Below, in pieces: positions 14,238 to 26,800 of a stretch of 64,000 nt of DNA. Below the pieces are notes generated by a model. That model saw only the letters and a program-made list of their open reading frames with translations. It ran no database searches and was not told the origin of the DNA. Position 1 is the stretch's first letter, and the number at the start of each line of letters is the position of its first letter. The stretch is from positions 17,335,507 to 17,399,506 of the forward strand of contig CM067086.1 in the NCBI GenBank assembly GCA_034008185.1, read 5' to 3'. The stretch comes from Gorsachius magnificus. Taxonomy: Eukaryota; Chordata; Aves; Pelecaniformes; Ardeidae. The position numbers were made by a program, and so were the translations under genes.

Positions 14238-14297
14238 AATAACAATAAAATAAATTATAATAACAAGAAAAAAGAAATAATAAAATAACAAGAAAAG
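14238..14297 (+). repeat. AAT/AAG-rich low-complexity tract
   Basis: About 60 bases of A/T with rare C and G (repeated ataacaa, aataaaat and aacaagaaaa units). Confidence 0.85.
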
Positions 14298-15798
14298 TAT
14301 GGCGTTTGAAATATTTTGGGGGGGGGCTTTCAATCTCTTTTTATAACTATAAACATGAGAAGATAACTATATATACATGTATTTTAAGTCATAACAAGCT
14401 GAGGCATTGCAGCATCTTGGAGCGGATCCAGTATAGACAGTGACTTTTAGTCACATTCCCACCTGATAATGTAAAAAAACCTGGGAAGAATAACACAGGA
14501 GAAAACCATAGCACATGTTGACATTTGATTCCATCCTAATTGTGGAACACTAAGGGTTCCAACCCAAGCGCGTAAAAGTGAGCCTGCCTACCACTCACAA
14601 GGGAACAGCAGCTTAGCGGTAGTTAGAAGTTTCTCTGTACCTAAAAAATGCATTTCATGTGTTGCCTTACAATACTGTTATGCAAATACAGCATAACTCA
14701 TCTTCGATTTAGCCTTCCTCACGTACACGCTCTTTTCTCAGAATCTTTTTGTGTATTTCAACTTTTTCATGTTTCCACACAGAAAGTCTAAACACTGGCT
14801 TCTCCATAAAACCTCATCTCTACAAAAATTAATGGTTTAAGTGGGATTTGTGCCTCTAAAGCGTGTACCATTGATAGACTGCATTGAAAAATCATCATCT
14901 AATGATGACCCAATAGGAAGGTTTAATTGAGTTGCCATGAGTATTTGTACCTGCATTACTCAATTGCATAGATAACGCGTTGGAAATCAAATCCCAGTCA
15001 TCCACAGATCTGTAGCTCTTCTTGTGTCCGAGACCTCATTCAGAACACAGGTAAGCACTGGAGTATCAGACTAGTGCGAGACTATTCTCCCCTGACCAGG
15101 ATTTAGTGTTTAAGTTGGATTTAAGACGTTCTCCCTTGTTATTCACTGGCAAACCATTAGCATTCTGGGCAGTATTAGAGAACTGCTGCTGTGTTTTAAA
15201 ACTTGAATATTTTTACAGAATGAATTAAGATGCTGATTTTCCATAGCATTCTTTCATATTAAAAATGTGCAATGGGATCTAAGGAATCAAGTTACTTTAG
15301 GGCTCAATTGTTCATTATTAGAAATACTTGTGCTCTGAATTCAAGAGCAGTTACCCAGTCACCAGCTATCTGGCAGTCTCTGGGACTAGCTCTTCTTCAG
15401 GTGGAAAAGATGGCTGAAAAGCTCTTTAAAATTCTGATTAAAGACATGAATTATAGTAACAACTACTATATTTAAACTACTATTTGCGCTATATTTAAAG
15501 GCGTGGGGTTTGTTTTTCATCCCTTTTAGCCTGTATTTTGAAGTGCATGTCTCCAAGTCTCAATAGGTTTTGGTCTACAGCTTTCATCTAAGGTGAGATT
15601 TATCTCCTATCCAGTCCTCACAATTAGAATCACTTGGAGAACGATGCCTACTCAGAACGCTACAGTTCATTCATGGTGAACAGTCATTTGGGAGCCATCC
15701 TCACACCTTCTGTTCGCCAGGTGGAATTTAGAGGTTCACCATGACTGGTAAGCAGCTTGTCTCTCCCAGCTATCACCTCCATGTATCAATAAAATAAA

Positions 15799-16030
15799 AT
15801 CACAGTATATCTCGAGTCAGAAGGGACCCATAAGGATCACCAAGTCCAACTCCCTGCTCCTCACAGGACTACCTAACACTAAACCATGACTCAGAGCGTC
15901 ATCCAGACAGGCTTGGTGTCATGACCGCTTCCCCGGGAAGCCTGTTCCAGTGACCGACCACCCTTTCAGCAAAGAACTTTTTCCTAATGTCCAGTCTGAA
16001 CTTCCCCCGATGCAGCTTCATTCCATTTCC
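15799..16030 (-). mobile_element. CR1 LINE 3' end, diverged
   Basis: Reverse complement of a CR1 3' region: agaagggacccataaggatc, accaagtccaactccctgct, gggaagcctgttccagtg, ctttcagcaaagaacttttt, cctaatgtccagtctgaact. The terminal repeat is degraded (cacagtatatctcgagt). It is flanked on one side by an (aaaat)n-like A-rich stretch. Confidence 0.92.
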
Positions 16031-16474
16031 ACATGTAAATAAATAAAAGTAAATAAAATAATTTTTAAAAGAGAGCACCGGAGACCAATCTGCACTGTAA
16101 GAGGAAGACTACAGTACTCGGATACTTCTCTAATACTTGGGAACTTGCTTCACTCTTCCTTAATCCAAAACTTTTCTTTTTAACTGAAATAGGGCAACTT
16201 CTCACACTTGCTAAAACACACACCTGAATATTAATATTCTGCTGGAGTCTGCAAATACCTATCCACAGACAAAAAAAAAATGTTTTTAGAAAAAAAATCA
16301 AGTTCCTGAATGACTTTTATTGTTTATAGGGTTAGGATGCAATATCAAATGTTGCTACATGTAATCTTTTCTATGCATGTTTTAAATAGTTCAGTGGGGA
16401 AAGAAGTTCTCTCAATCTCTTGTCACTCAGAAACATTTCTATGTTACAGCAATGAATCAGTGTCCTGGACCAAG

Positions 16475-16575
16475 TTGGTTTTTTTTTTGTTTTGTTTTGT
16501 TTTTTGTTTGTTTTTGGTTTTTTTTGTTTTTGTTGTTGTCGTTTGGTTTTTTTGGGGGTTTTTTGTTTTTTTTTT
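16475..16575 (+). repeat. T/G-only low-complexity tract
   Basis: About 100 bases almost entirely T and G (ttttgttttg, tttgtttgtttttgg, tttgggggtttttt), with a single C near 16540. The complementary strand is A/C. It makes apparent ORFs on both strands that code for Phe/Val/Leu or Lys/Gln/Thr runs; these are not genes. Confidence 0.95.
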
Positions 16576-17080
16576 ACCAGGGTGTTTTTTGCTTTTGGAT
16601 TGCAAGGGGTCGGGTCCATTTATTTTCCTTATCTCTGAGTAAAGGTAGCTCCTGATGGGAAAATAATACACAAAAACATTTATTCGACTGATATAATTTT
16701 CAATTACACCTTTCCATCATTTCAACAGGACTTTGTTATGGGGAAGCAAATGCCATTTCTAATTCTTTCCATGTCAGATATTCCAATTAAGAACACAGCA
16801 ACATGTTAAATACAGAATGCCATTTTACAGAACTTATATCTGAAATGAAGGGTAATTGCCTATGCCTTGCAAGATTATCTAGAGAACAAAGCTGACAATT
16901 CTTTGATCTTTCCCTTTGGTAGATGTGGCTCAGTGCCCTGGGGATGGTTTGTGGGATCAGTAAAGCAGAACACCTAGTTAGGTAGATGTTCACCTGAAGC
17001 TCCTTCTTTTCATTTGTTCGACATTTGTGAGCAGAATGGTGAAAAGAGCTGGTGCTGCTGCAAACTGCAAGTTAGGCTTT

Positions 17081-17098
17081 AAAAAAAAAAAAAAAAAA
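17081..17098 (+). repeat. A18 run
   Basis: Eighteen A followed by an AAT-rich stretch. Confidence 0.95.
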
Positions 17099-18917
17099 TT
17101 AAATAAAAATAACCTAAACACAAAATGCATTTCTGACTTTCAAAAAAACCAAGCTCCTCTATCACTAGAGGAGTGAAGGGTCGTACTGGTTACATTCTGC
17201 TCTACAACTTCACTGTTTCTGCTGTACCAGCAGCAGGGGATGAAATGCTGCATTAAGCATATTTTAGATCCTTGCGCATTTGCATCCCGGAATTGTCAAC
17301 ATCTGTCTTAAAACATAAATGGCATAGTTATGAAAGGAGAAGGGCAGGAGATGACGAAGGAATACATTTATGCTGCTCTCTGTGGAGTCATATCACTCAG
17401 GTTCGCTTTAATATTAATAGGCTCTGTCTCCTGAATTCTCTCAGTAGCAGTGTGCTGAGTATTTGTTGTTACAGGACTTTTTGGCCAATACATTTAATTT
17501 TTAAAAGAAGTATTGCATGTACTATCTACAGACACCTAAAATATACATCAGCTGTTTTGAAGAAGCTACTACAATATCTTTCAATCAGGAAAATAGATAT
17601 CCCTGAGGCAGTTTTACTGGACTGATTCACATATTAAACATATTTCCACTGTGCTATGCTCATTCAATATACTGAGAGATAAGTACCTGCATAACAGGCA
17701 CTAGATAATACCTTCTCCTTGCCTCTGTCCTGGGATGGTCTTTCCACACTTATAGAATACAAAGTGATTTCTAGAAGTATAATAATTCCCATGTTAGGAT
17801 ATTTCAGCACTTTCTAAAATATTATTTTAATTCACAAATTCCATGCAGGCACTATCACCAGCGCTACAAGGCTTGAAAGGCCTCAGTTCTGCAAGGGTAG
17901 AGTTCCTATCAGGAGGCAATGCAATGCTGGCTCCATCTTCGGATCAGGTCAAGTAGAAATGAGTCCACCTTCTCTTATTTCTTGTTAAGCAAAATCATGG
18001 CAGTGATTTACCACAGTCAGCACGTGTAGCAAACCCCATCCACATACCTTCAAAACGTCACAAGCATAGTGACGCTGATGTGATGACCTAAAGACCATCC
18101 ACTGTCCTGCTATATCAATGGCAGGCAGCAACACAAGCTCCACCTATGTTTGAACCTGGCAGGACATGAGATACCTTCAGCCTTGAAGTGGCCCAGCTGC
18201 ATTAACAGGGAGACTGTGCCTCCAGCATGGAATAAATCAATTAATAGCTCGCTCAATGCAAACGTAGGCACAAGGCAGCTTGCATAGGCCATCAGGGGTA
18301 TTCTTCCTCTACTGGCACAGAACGCTAATCCAACCATCATTAATCTTCATTTAAAAGTCACTCAGCAAGATGAAGTCAGGAGTAGGATCTAATTCAGAGG
18401 ACCCGACTGAAGTTTTTTTGAGCCATTAACACTATTTGTTGGGGAATCATTAACCTACCCATAATAGTGAACTTACTTTTTTACTCCAGTATCCCTCCCC
18501 TCTTGGGAAGGGAGGAGGAAAGCAGTATATCCTAAGCTTAAACTGAGTTATTTTTCTATGTTATTGAAAAGTGTTTCCCCCTATTCAAGCTCAGTACAGC
18601 AACATAAGATACAGATATTTTGTATTGGGCTGCTAAGGATTCTTATGAACAAATTAAAAAAGGCTCTGAATATAGCTTAAACTTCTTTGGTTTCTGAAAG
18701 CAAATAACATATAACTGTAAACTAACTAAATATTTTCAGAAAACAAAAACACCAATAGATAGCATTTCAGTGAAAAACTCCAGAAGTTAAAAACCATCAC
18801 AAAACAAGTTGAAGACAACATTTCTTACTACTTATAAGAAAGCCTAATCAATCAAGAGGATGTGGGACATCCTTCCTCTAAGATGATCTGGAATAGATGA
18901 TGAACTGTCTGGTCACC

Positions 18918-18951
18918 TGCTAATCAATTCCTATTTGCTAATCAATTCCTA
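18918..18951 (+). repeat. 18-bp-period tandem duplication
   Basis: tgctaatcaattccta occurs at 18918-18933 and 18936-18951, separated by TT; both copies are identical. Confidence 0.95.
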
Positions 18952-21174
18952 GCTCTGACAGGAATATCTCCTTTTCATTTCTGCTACCATGACTATGGAC
19001 TTGAGTGAATATCTCAAAGTCAAGGGAGGGTTTCTGCAAGACTTGGGGCCACGCCCTAAAATGGTAACAATTTAGTATTCTAAAAATAAACATTTTCTTA
19101 GGACAATGCTAATACAACAGCCACTTTTAGAAGCATTTTGTGCAACAATGCGAAGTTCTTTGAAATTATTCCCACAAAACGTATTACCTTATAGATAAAC
19201 TATCACATATTTTTCATGTTGACAACTCAATTCAGTATTGATGTTCAGCAAGGGTCGAAGGGAATTTGTTGATAACTTACCTTAGACTATATAATTAGAT
19301 GATAGAGGTTGCACTGTGTAACTGCAATTCTGAATTATGTTAAAAAGAACAAAGCCCCAAATATTTAAATTATCAAAGCACACAAGTTTTTTTTCCTCTC
19401 TGACTGTGCCCAACAGGCCATAACATTTGGCAAAGACATACAAATCTGGCAGTGAGCTGTGCCTACAAAAGAAAAGCATGTGCTTCCTTTTTCAGAAAAA
19501 TGCATTATTTGTACTTTGTTATATCTTTTAATATACACTGAAAAGAAAGGCATTATTCAAAAGAAGTCTTTTCCTCTCTAACCAGTGTTAAGTCTTTACT
19601 GTTATCACCTGGCATCCTGCTTTTGTGCGCATTCCAAATGGCATCTATCATTGATAACATTCTTTGAACAGCTGCACTGATGTGCAAGCTGCAAAAATAA
19701 TTTGCCTCCAAGTACTGGGTCCATTTACTGTATTTAAATGTCAAAAAAAAAAAATAATCTGTAATTCTTGATTAATTTCACATTTTGTTCCATATTGTTT
19801 CTTCAAAAAAAACCAGTTTCACTTGATACCAAAACTTCCTCTAAACCTGTGTTCATAAATTAGGTCATAACCCATTCAGTTCAAGTTACTATTAACATTA
19901 TACGTCAGAACCTCAGCCACCAGTCCAGCTCACATTGAATTAGCATCTCTAAACCAGCATCTAGCCTTTCTTTGCCATATTTTCACCTTCAAAAAGCAGA
20001 GGAAAAATGGCAGAATATATTCCATTCTGATCTATTTTAACTGTCCTTTGATTGTCTTTGACGAGTCTTGATAAGACCAAAACCCTTAAATTTTTAGGGA
20101 AATTTCCAAAATAAAACCGCAACTTTTCAGCCTGCCTACTAGACTAGCTTTACTTTGGTGACACGTCAATGTAAATGTACATATTGCATTTTGTAAATAG
20201 TAATCTGTGTAGTTACGCTGCAAATGGTATAAGACAGACAAACAATGAATGAGAAGAAAAAACAAGCTTGTGATATCAACGATAACCTGTCGGTGTTCAA
20301 CTCCATACACAGACAGAAGAAGAGGGCAGATGTGAAAAACTTTGCCTCCCTTAACCTTACAGACCATGTGCTAGTCATCTGACAGATGTACAGATCTGTA
20401 CAGTCAAAAAGTGTCAAGACAAAACGTGTTTTTAAATACAAAGCAAACACAGCCATGAATAATCTGAAGTTGAATCTGCCATCTTGCAATTACGTGGTTA
20501 CGCTGTACAGGTCATATAAATCACACGTTGTTTCCAAGCTCTAATTTCAACCACGGAAGACTCAGGCATTTTGCACAGGAGCCACTACTTAGTCAAACAG
20601 ACTGCTGAACACTCCCAGGTACTTTATCTACCAATGATGGCCCATATATGCAGCTGCTCATGGTGGCCATGAAAAGAAGTCTGGATTTTCCCCAAAGACT
20701 ACTGGGGCTTTTTTCCCCCGTTGCTTCAGATATCCAAGTGAAAACCATTTGGAAAGCATAGCAAGACCTAATAACAGAGAACAGAACATGCATGTCAATG
20801 GAAATTGTAGGATTTACCAAGTGCTCGCCTCCTGACAACACCCAGTATCAGTAAAGTAGGACTAAGGAATTATTCCTTCTACATGCAATGAAGAGACTTT
20901 GCTTTCAAGGCCTGCCTTTGAAAGCTGTGTTAGCAAAGTACTTTAAAGCTTCTCTGAAGAAGCTTGAAAGGAACTGCATGATTTTACATCTGCCCTTGAA
21001 TGGCATCAGAGTTTAAAATACTCAGCACACAAAGCATACTTCAGTAAACAATACAGCCAGCAAAATGATGCTGTGCTCTTACCTTCCGGGCTAGGGACTT
21101 CTCTGTCTTTTAAGTGCAGGAGAGTGGTTTGCAGAAGGAAGCTTTCTGTAAGTCTGTTTTGCCTTAATCATTGT

Positions 21175-21192
21175 AAAAAAAAAAAAAAAAAA
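21175..21192 (+). repeat. A18 run
   Basis: Eighteen A in otherwise unremarkable intron. Confidence 0.95.
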
Positions 21193-22186
21193 TCGGTATT
21201 GACTGTCAATACGTTATCACTCAAAACTGTATTTAACTCAATAGTTTGATGAATGGTATTTACAAAATCTGTTTGGCTGTGTTTTCTGTAGCTTAAGTGC
21301 AGTCTATGTACATTGACAAGGTATTCTGAGGACTGGAAACATGCTTTATGAGATACAGAGACTTGCCGTTTTCTAGATTTATGAACTTTGTTATTTTGCT
21401 GGATAGAATATAGGCAAATTAATCATAATAGAAATTATTTTTATATTGATTCAACTAAACCTTCACGGGACCTTTCATGCTAAAAATAGAACCAAAAAAA
21501 AAAAAAATCTATCTGTGGAGTAAGAAAGAGAAAGCTCTTCACTTCTTCCATCAAAGCCACTAAAATTTTCGGAAAACTATGAATGTGCCTAAGGAATGGT
21601 TACGTTCCTGCTTGAGATTATCATGATGCAAACTTTTTTGCTGAATGCGGTAACTGATGCATAAAATGACATCAGAATTAATGCCTAGCTGCACTTTCTC
21701 CAGACTCCTTCGGGATTCAGAACTAAGTAAAGCACTATGTGCTGATGTATTGGAAAAAAAATGGAAGCAGCTTTATGCATCTGGAAAACGATCACGAATG
21801 CTTTAAAAACGTCATCTGTTCGGGACTAAAATGTTGCGCATCCCAAAATACACTCCTAAGACCAGGAAAACCAGAAGGGAACCAGGGAGACCTGAAGAGA
21901 CTCAGCCAGAGTGTCTATCCATCAAGGATTGCATCTGTATGCGCAATGTCAGTCATGAGCTGAAGGCATCCCTTGCCCCCGTACATCGGTTAGCAGTGCT
22001 GGCTAACCACATCAAGTACAGGCTGACACAATAAGTGATGACAAAGCTATGTGTAAAACAAAACAACACTGTAAGACCAAAAGGAGGGGAGGGGAAGTAA
22101 TTAATTTGTCTGCTTGTTGATTTAAGAAGGCTATGCACCAGGTCCATCATTCCTCTGTAGAGCCTTGAATTAAAAAGCAGTGAAAT

Positions 22187-22206
22187 TTTCATGCAGCTGC
22201 ATGAAA
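22187..22206. repeat. Perfect 20-bp palindrome
   Basis: tttcatgcagctgcatgaaa is its own reverse complement. The match extends by a further AAA/TTT on each side if one T is bulged out. The centre is CAGCTG, an E-box-type hexamer. Confidence 0.95.
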
Positions 22207-23845
22207 TTTATGACTTGGCCTGAGATTTCAACTCTGGGAGCTGGCAAATGCAGCTATAACCATGGAGAATATTGCAGTAGCATTGCCCCAACATTGAAGG
22301 CTCACAATCCTAAAGGGGTCTGGTATCTGAAAAAAAGTACCAGGAAATAGGGCAAAGCAAAACAAATGACAAATACATACTATTTATCCCTACAATACAT
22401 TAAGAAAACCTATGCACACCCACAGAAGCAATATATATGAATGATACCTCCTCTACAAAGGCAGGGAGAGGTAAATGATGTCGAACAGCCCAGTATTGTT
22501 TACTGCTTCCACGAGGAAAAGGCTTACACAGAAAGCAAAAGGCCAAGCCTGTCAGCTACGTGCTCATTAGGTGCAGATTCTGGAGCGACACAAAACCAGC
22601 AAATCAAGCTAGGGAGAGTTGAGAAAAAAAACACTGAGCACAAAACCAGTGCAAAAGATCCATATTTTCTTTGCTATGAATCCAAATAGCTGCTGTAAAG
22701 CCAGGTAGCTTAACTGAAATTACTTAACTGAATTACACTGATTTAATGCCACAAGTCTCAGACAACAGGTCTTGACGGGGGTTGTGTTGTTCAACATTGT
22801 ATAAAATCCAAGTTGCAAACAAGTCACACACAAAAAGCTGTAAGCACACAGGTAAATACTTTAAATACATAAATGCTGGTTCATCTCTCTCTATCTCATC
22901 TGTCTATTCCTTCAATCCACAGTATTAACACCTCGTATGACTGACGCGGTGCTGCTGGGCAGGTCTCAGCCCCACCAGCACTGAGCAGTTCAGCAGCTCA
23001 CAGACTCACCAAACCAGAGCTGTCGCGGGGCGTCTCACTGAGACTGTGGAAGATCTAAGCTTGGCTTCTTTCTTAACGAGTGCAGATCCAACACCCACAT
23101 AGCCATCTTTCAAAGGGGTGCTCTAACCCCAGAATTTGGGGTATTTTAGGGTCATGGAAGGAAAAGTATAGAAATTTTAATCCCCTCTATAAAATTTTAT
23201 CCACTTTACACAAAATACATAAACATTCAGGGCACTGATTCCCAAGAGAGTACCCACAAAAATCTGTGCAGGATTAACTTTTTTTTTTTTTTAGTTAACC
23301 ATACTTTATATTACAATGCCTATTAGATTTTTCCTTTTCATTTTAGTTGAAACTAAGTGTTAATAGGTTTGGACAAGAAAGCAAATTTGACAGTCAGCAG
23401 ATTTCACATTAATACTTGTCTTGGAGAAGAAAGGATGTAAAAATGTAATTTACCCAATCCGATATTATCAAATAGAATATTGGTCTGTCAGTCATAGGCA
23501 GGCAATCTAAGTAATGCATCTGCCCAGCAAATTTAATAACTTTTACGCTCATATACTTTTCAGAACTATCTTAGAGATCTGGCTCTAGGTCACAGAAGGT
23601 GTACTTCTCACAGATGCTTCCAAAAGCTACAGCTGGCTACGCATACTATTTAAAAGTTGCATGTTTTTATCTGCAAAACAGATTTCAACATTTCTGAATG
23701 CAGCTGGATTTCCAGAGGAGGAATCTTTTAATGAACTTACTGCTCAGCTGTTGCTGGTCTTGGAATCCACAATTATTTCTCAAAATTCAAATCCCACATC
23801 GATGATAAAGCTGTGCCATTCCAAATTCCCACAAGTTCAGGATTG

Positions 23846-23886
23846 GAATTCATAGATTCATAGACTCGTATTTCTGGAAAGTATGG
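23846..23886 (-). mobile_element. Probable CR1 3' terminal scrap
   Basis: aattcatagattcatagact followed by a degraded tail (ttctggaaagtatggg) resembles the terminal repeat and first bases of a reverse-complemented CR1. Only about 40 bp can be recognised. Confidence 0.45.
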
Positions 23887-26800
23887 GTAACTATGCTTTG
23901 AAATATTAACAGCCAAGACATGACATAATCATGATGTAGACATTACATCTGCCAAGCCAGGCAGGTATGTGGTCTTATTCCCAATTATACTTATTATATT
24001 TAACACAACTGATAATATCTCATTTTACTTTAAGAAGAATTGAATGTTCTTTGGAATAATTGATTCACCAGAGAAACAAAGCATTTGGCAACTAAGGAAA
24101 GGGGAAAATAAAGCAGCCCTTGATTAGGGGCTAGCGAAGAACAGCTGACCAAGCTCGCATCACCCACACTGCAGCAAAGGCATCCATCTCAGAGGTGATG
24201 CTGATACCACGGCTTAACCAGGTTAAGAGAATAAGCAAACATTTGTGTACTTTAAGGATCCTGATGCAAAGCTCAACAGATGAAACTGAATCAGCCTAAC
24301 TGTCCAAATACTTCACAAACTTCTATTGGGACTTTAAGAAGGCTGAATACCCTTCTGTCGAGGCCTGAAAGTAGAAGAGTTATACAGCTGCAGATTTGAT
24401 TAGTTGGTTTTTAAAATTAGCAAGTGCAAATACAGTTTAAAAAAAAACAAACAAACAAACCACAACCAAAACAAAGGCAGCAGAAGCTAAATAATTACTT
24501 TAGGAATCACAAAACAGGTGCGTTCATGTACTTAAAAAAACTTTCCTTAAGATTTCTACAAAACAAAAAGGCTGCAGCCCCTACAAGACACACACTTCTC
24601 ACTCTAAGCCACCTACCAAATAGCAGCAGTCGCTTTCTTTTAAGCAAACGGTCTTGAATTCTCTCCGTAAACATATAGTTCTACTTATAAGCTTGCAAAG
24701 ACTAACAGTACTTCACATTACAGTGTCGAGTGTCCTGCCTGGCTCCTCACCTTGGCAAGTAAGAGAGTTACAGCATGAAAAACATAGAACGTTATTTTAA
24801 AGTCAATCTTAACTAAATGGAACAAAGTAATATCACTTGGGCTGCATTAAAAGTATATATAATCAGACTTTAAAAGAAATCTGAATTAGAGCTAGAAATA
24901 TGCATTCTAAAGCATCACTAACAATAATTGAAGAAAAACCCCAAAGGTTAGGGCAAAGTTACATTTTAATTTCCTTTCTTTTAACACTTGCAGGATTCCT
25001 TCTGGTCATATTAGAAAGACCAGAATGACTAAAGGAAAATCAAATATTTTTCCCAAGAAAAAAACATGGGCTGTTCAATGATCAAAAATAATTAACTTAA
25101 AATTCCTGATTTCTACATCACGCATTGAGCTTAAACCACCGTAACAACTGGGTATTATTTTACAACAGTTTTGAAGAACACTCAGCAACCATGCAATCTG
25201 TAGTACACAAAGCGCTACCCAGCGGATCGTATTCTCCACTGTACTCTCTCTGTGTGGAGGATGTAAGGCGTAGTAAGCAATGCAGTGCAAATAAGACTAC
25301 GATGAACTGTGCATACACACTTGCCTCTTTCAAATGTAAATAAGTTGGGGCTTTACCTAAATGACAATAACAAGAGTTGGCAACAATCCAACAATCACTG
25401 GGAATCTGCATCAATGAAGAGAAAAATATTTACGTGTTTGCCACCTAAGCAAGCGTTTTGGTGAAATGCAATGCCATAACACTGCTTCTAATTTAGCTGT
25501 GCGTATTTTAGCAATCAAACTAGATCTGCTTTTGCTTCTTGCAAGAACAGAAACTTGAAGAAATTTTATTTTTTCTCCTTTTGCAGCCACAGAAAAAGTC
25601 ACCTTCTGACCCAGAACAGGACGCAGGTAACTATGGTTGTATGAGCCAATTCAGTGAGTCCACGCTCGTGTGGTGTTGAAATGACCCTTAAAGGAACAGC
25701 ATGAAGCTTAAGAAAAAAAAAGAAAAAAAATCGGGTTTTGTAGAGTATACCAAGGAGTAGGTAGGTGGCCTTTGCATCCTTGTATCAGTCTCAGCAGTTC
25801 TGGGTTTGACTGGTTCTTTGCTATGTCATGTTTACATTTTTGCTAAAAATAACATGCTCTTCCCAATGAATTTCCATGCCACATTTTATCTTCTTGTAAA
25901 ATTAAAATAAGGTGACAGAATTGTAAAAAAAAAAAAGGATTTCATAACGAGAATTGCTGCTGCATCAGGCATCTTGCTGAATCCCCATCCCGATTCAACA
26001 AGACAGACATCGCTATAGCAAGGAAGTATTGGCAAATAACTTACACCTTTTACCCCAGAGTCATCAGCATCCTTTGAACAGCTACAGGATATGAATTTCA
26101 TGCCTGGGTGCTAATAGTTCCTTGATCTAGTTAGGTTCATTTTTTGCTAAACAAAGGAGGAGATCATAACTCTCAAGTTCCAGACCTTCACTTATTTTCT
26201 CCCAAGACTTAAAGTTAGGGTTAGTTCATTGGCATAAAACCCCTACAGCTTTTGGCAGCTTCTCACAGAAGCCACCCCTGTAGCTCCTCTGCTACCCGAA
26301 CCTCGTCATGCAAACCCAATACAGTCCTTGAGACAATTGCAGAGTCTAATTTTGAAAACATGGATTTTCTAGCTCAGTGCTATCCTGAGGTACTTGAAAT
26401 TTAAGATCAAATTATCTCCTTCAGTAAATGAGCAAAACTCCATCTGAAATAATCTGAAAAATAATCTTACATAAGGAGCAAAACATCTGCCACAAATGGA
26501 ATAATTTAGGAGTGACACGGAAAGATCTGAAGTTCTGATATAAGAAACAAGATCAGTAAATCAATACTAGAAAGAGGAAATTTTCCTGGGCAGATCCAGA
26601 GAAACTGAGCCATTACAGATTTCAGTGAATTGACTGCTGGCATTTTGGTACCTTTAAGCTATTTTTAAACATCACATTATATGCTTGTACACACATAAAA
26701 TACATATTGAATCTATGTGTAAGTAATGGTTTTGATTTAAATGTACATACAAATACATACATACAAATATATGCACAAACATACGCACGCACAATCAGTA

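Noticed and set aside
16310..16671. Overlapping open frames on both strands, including a hydrophobic 110-residue one that looks like a membrane protein
   Set aside because: They are translations of the T/G-only tract at 16475-16575; the Phe/Val/Leu richness is a composition artefact.
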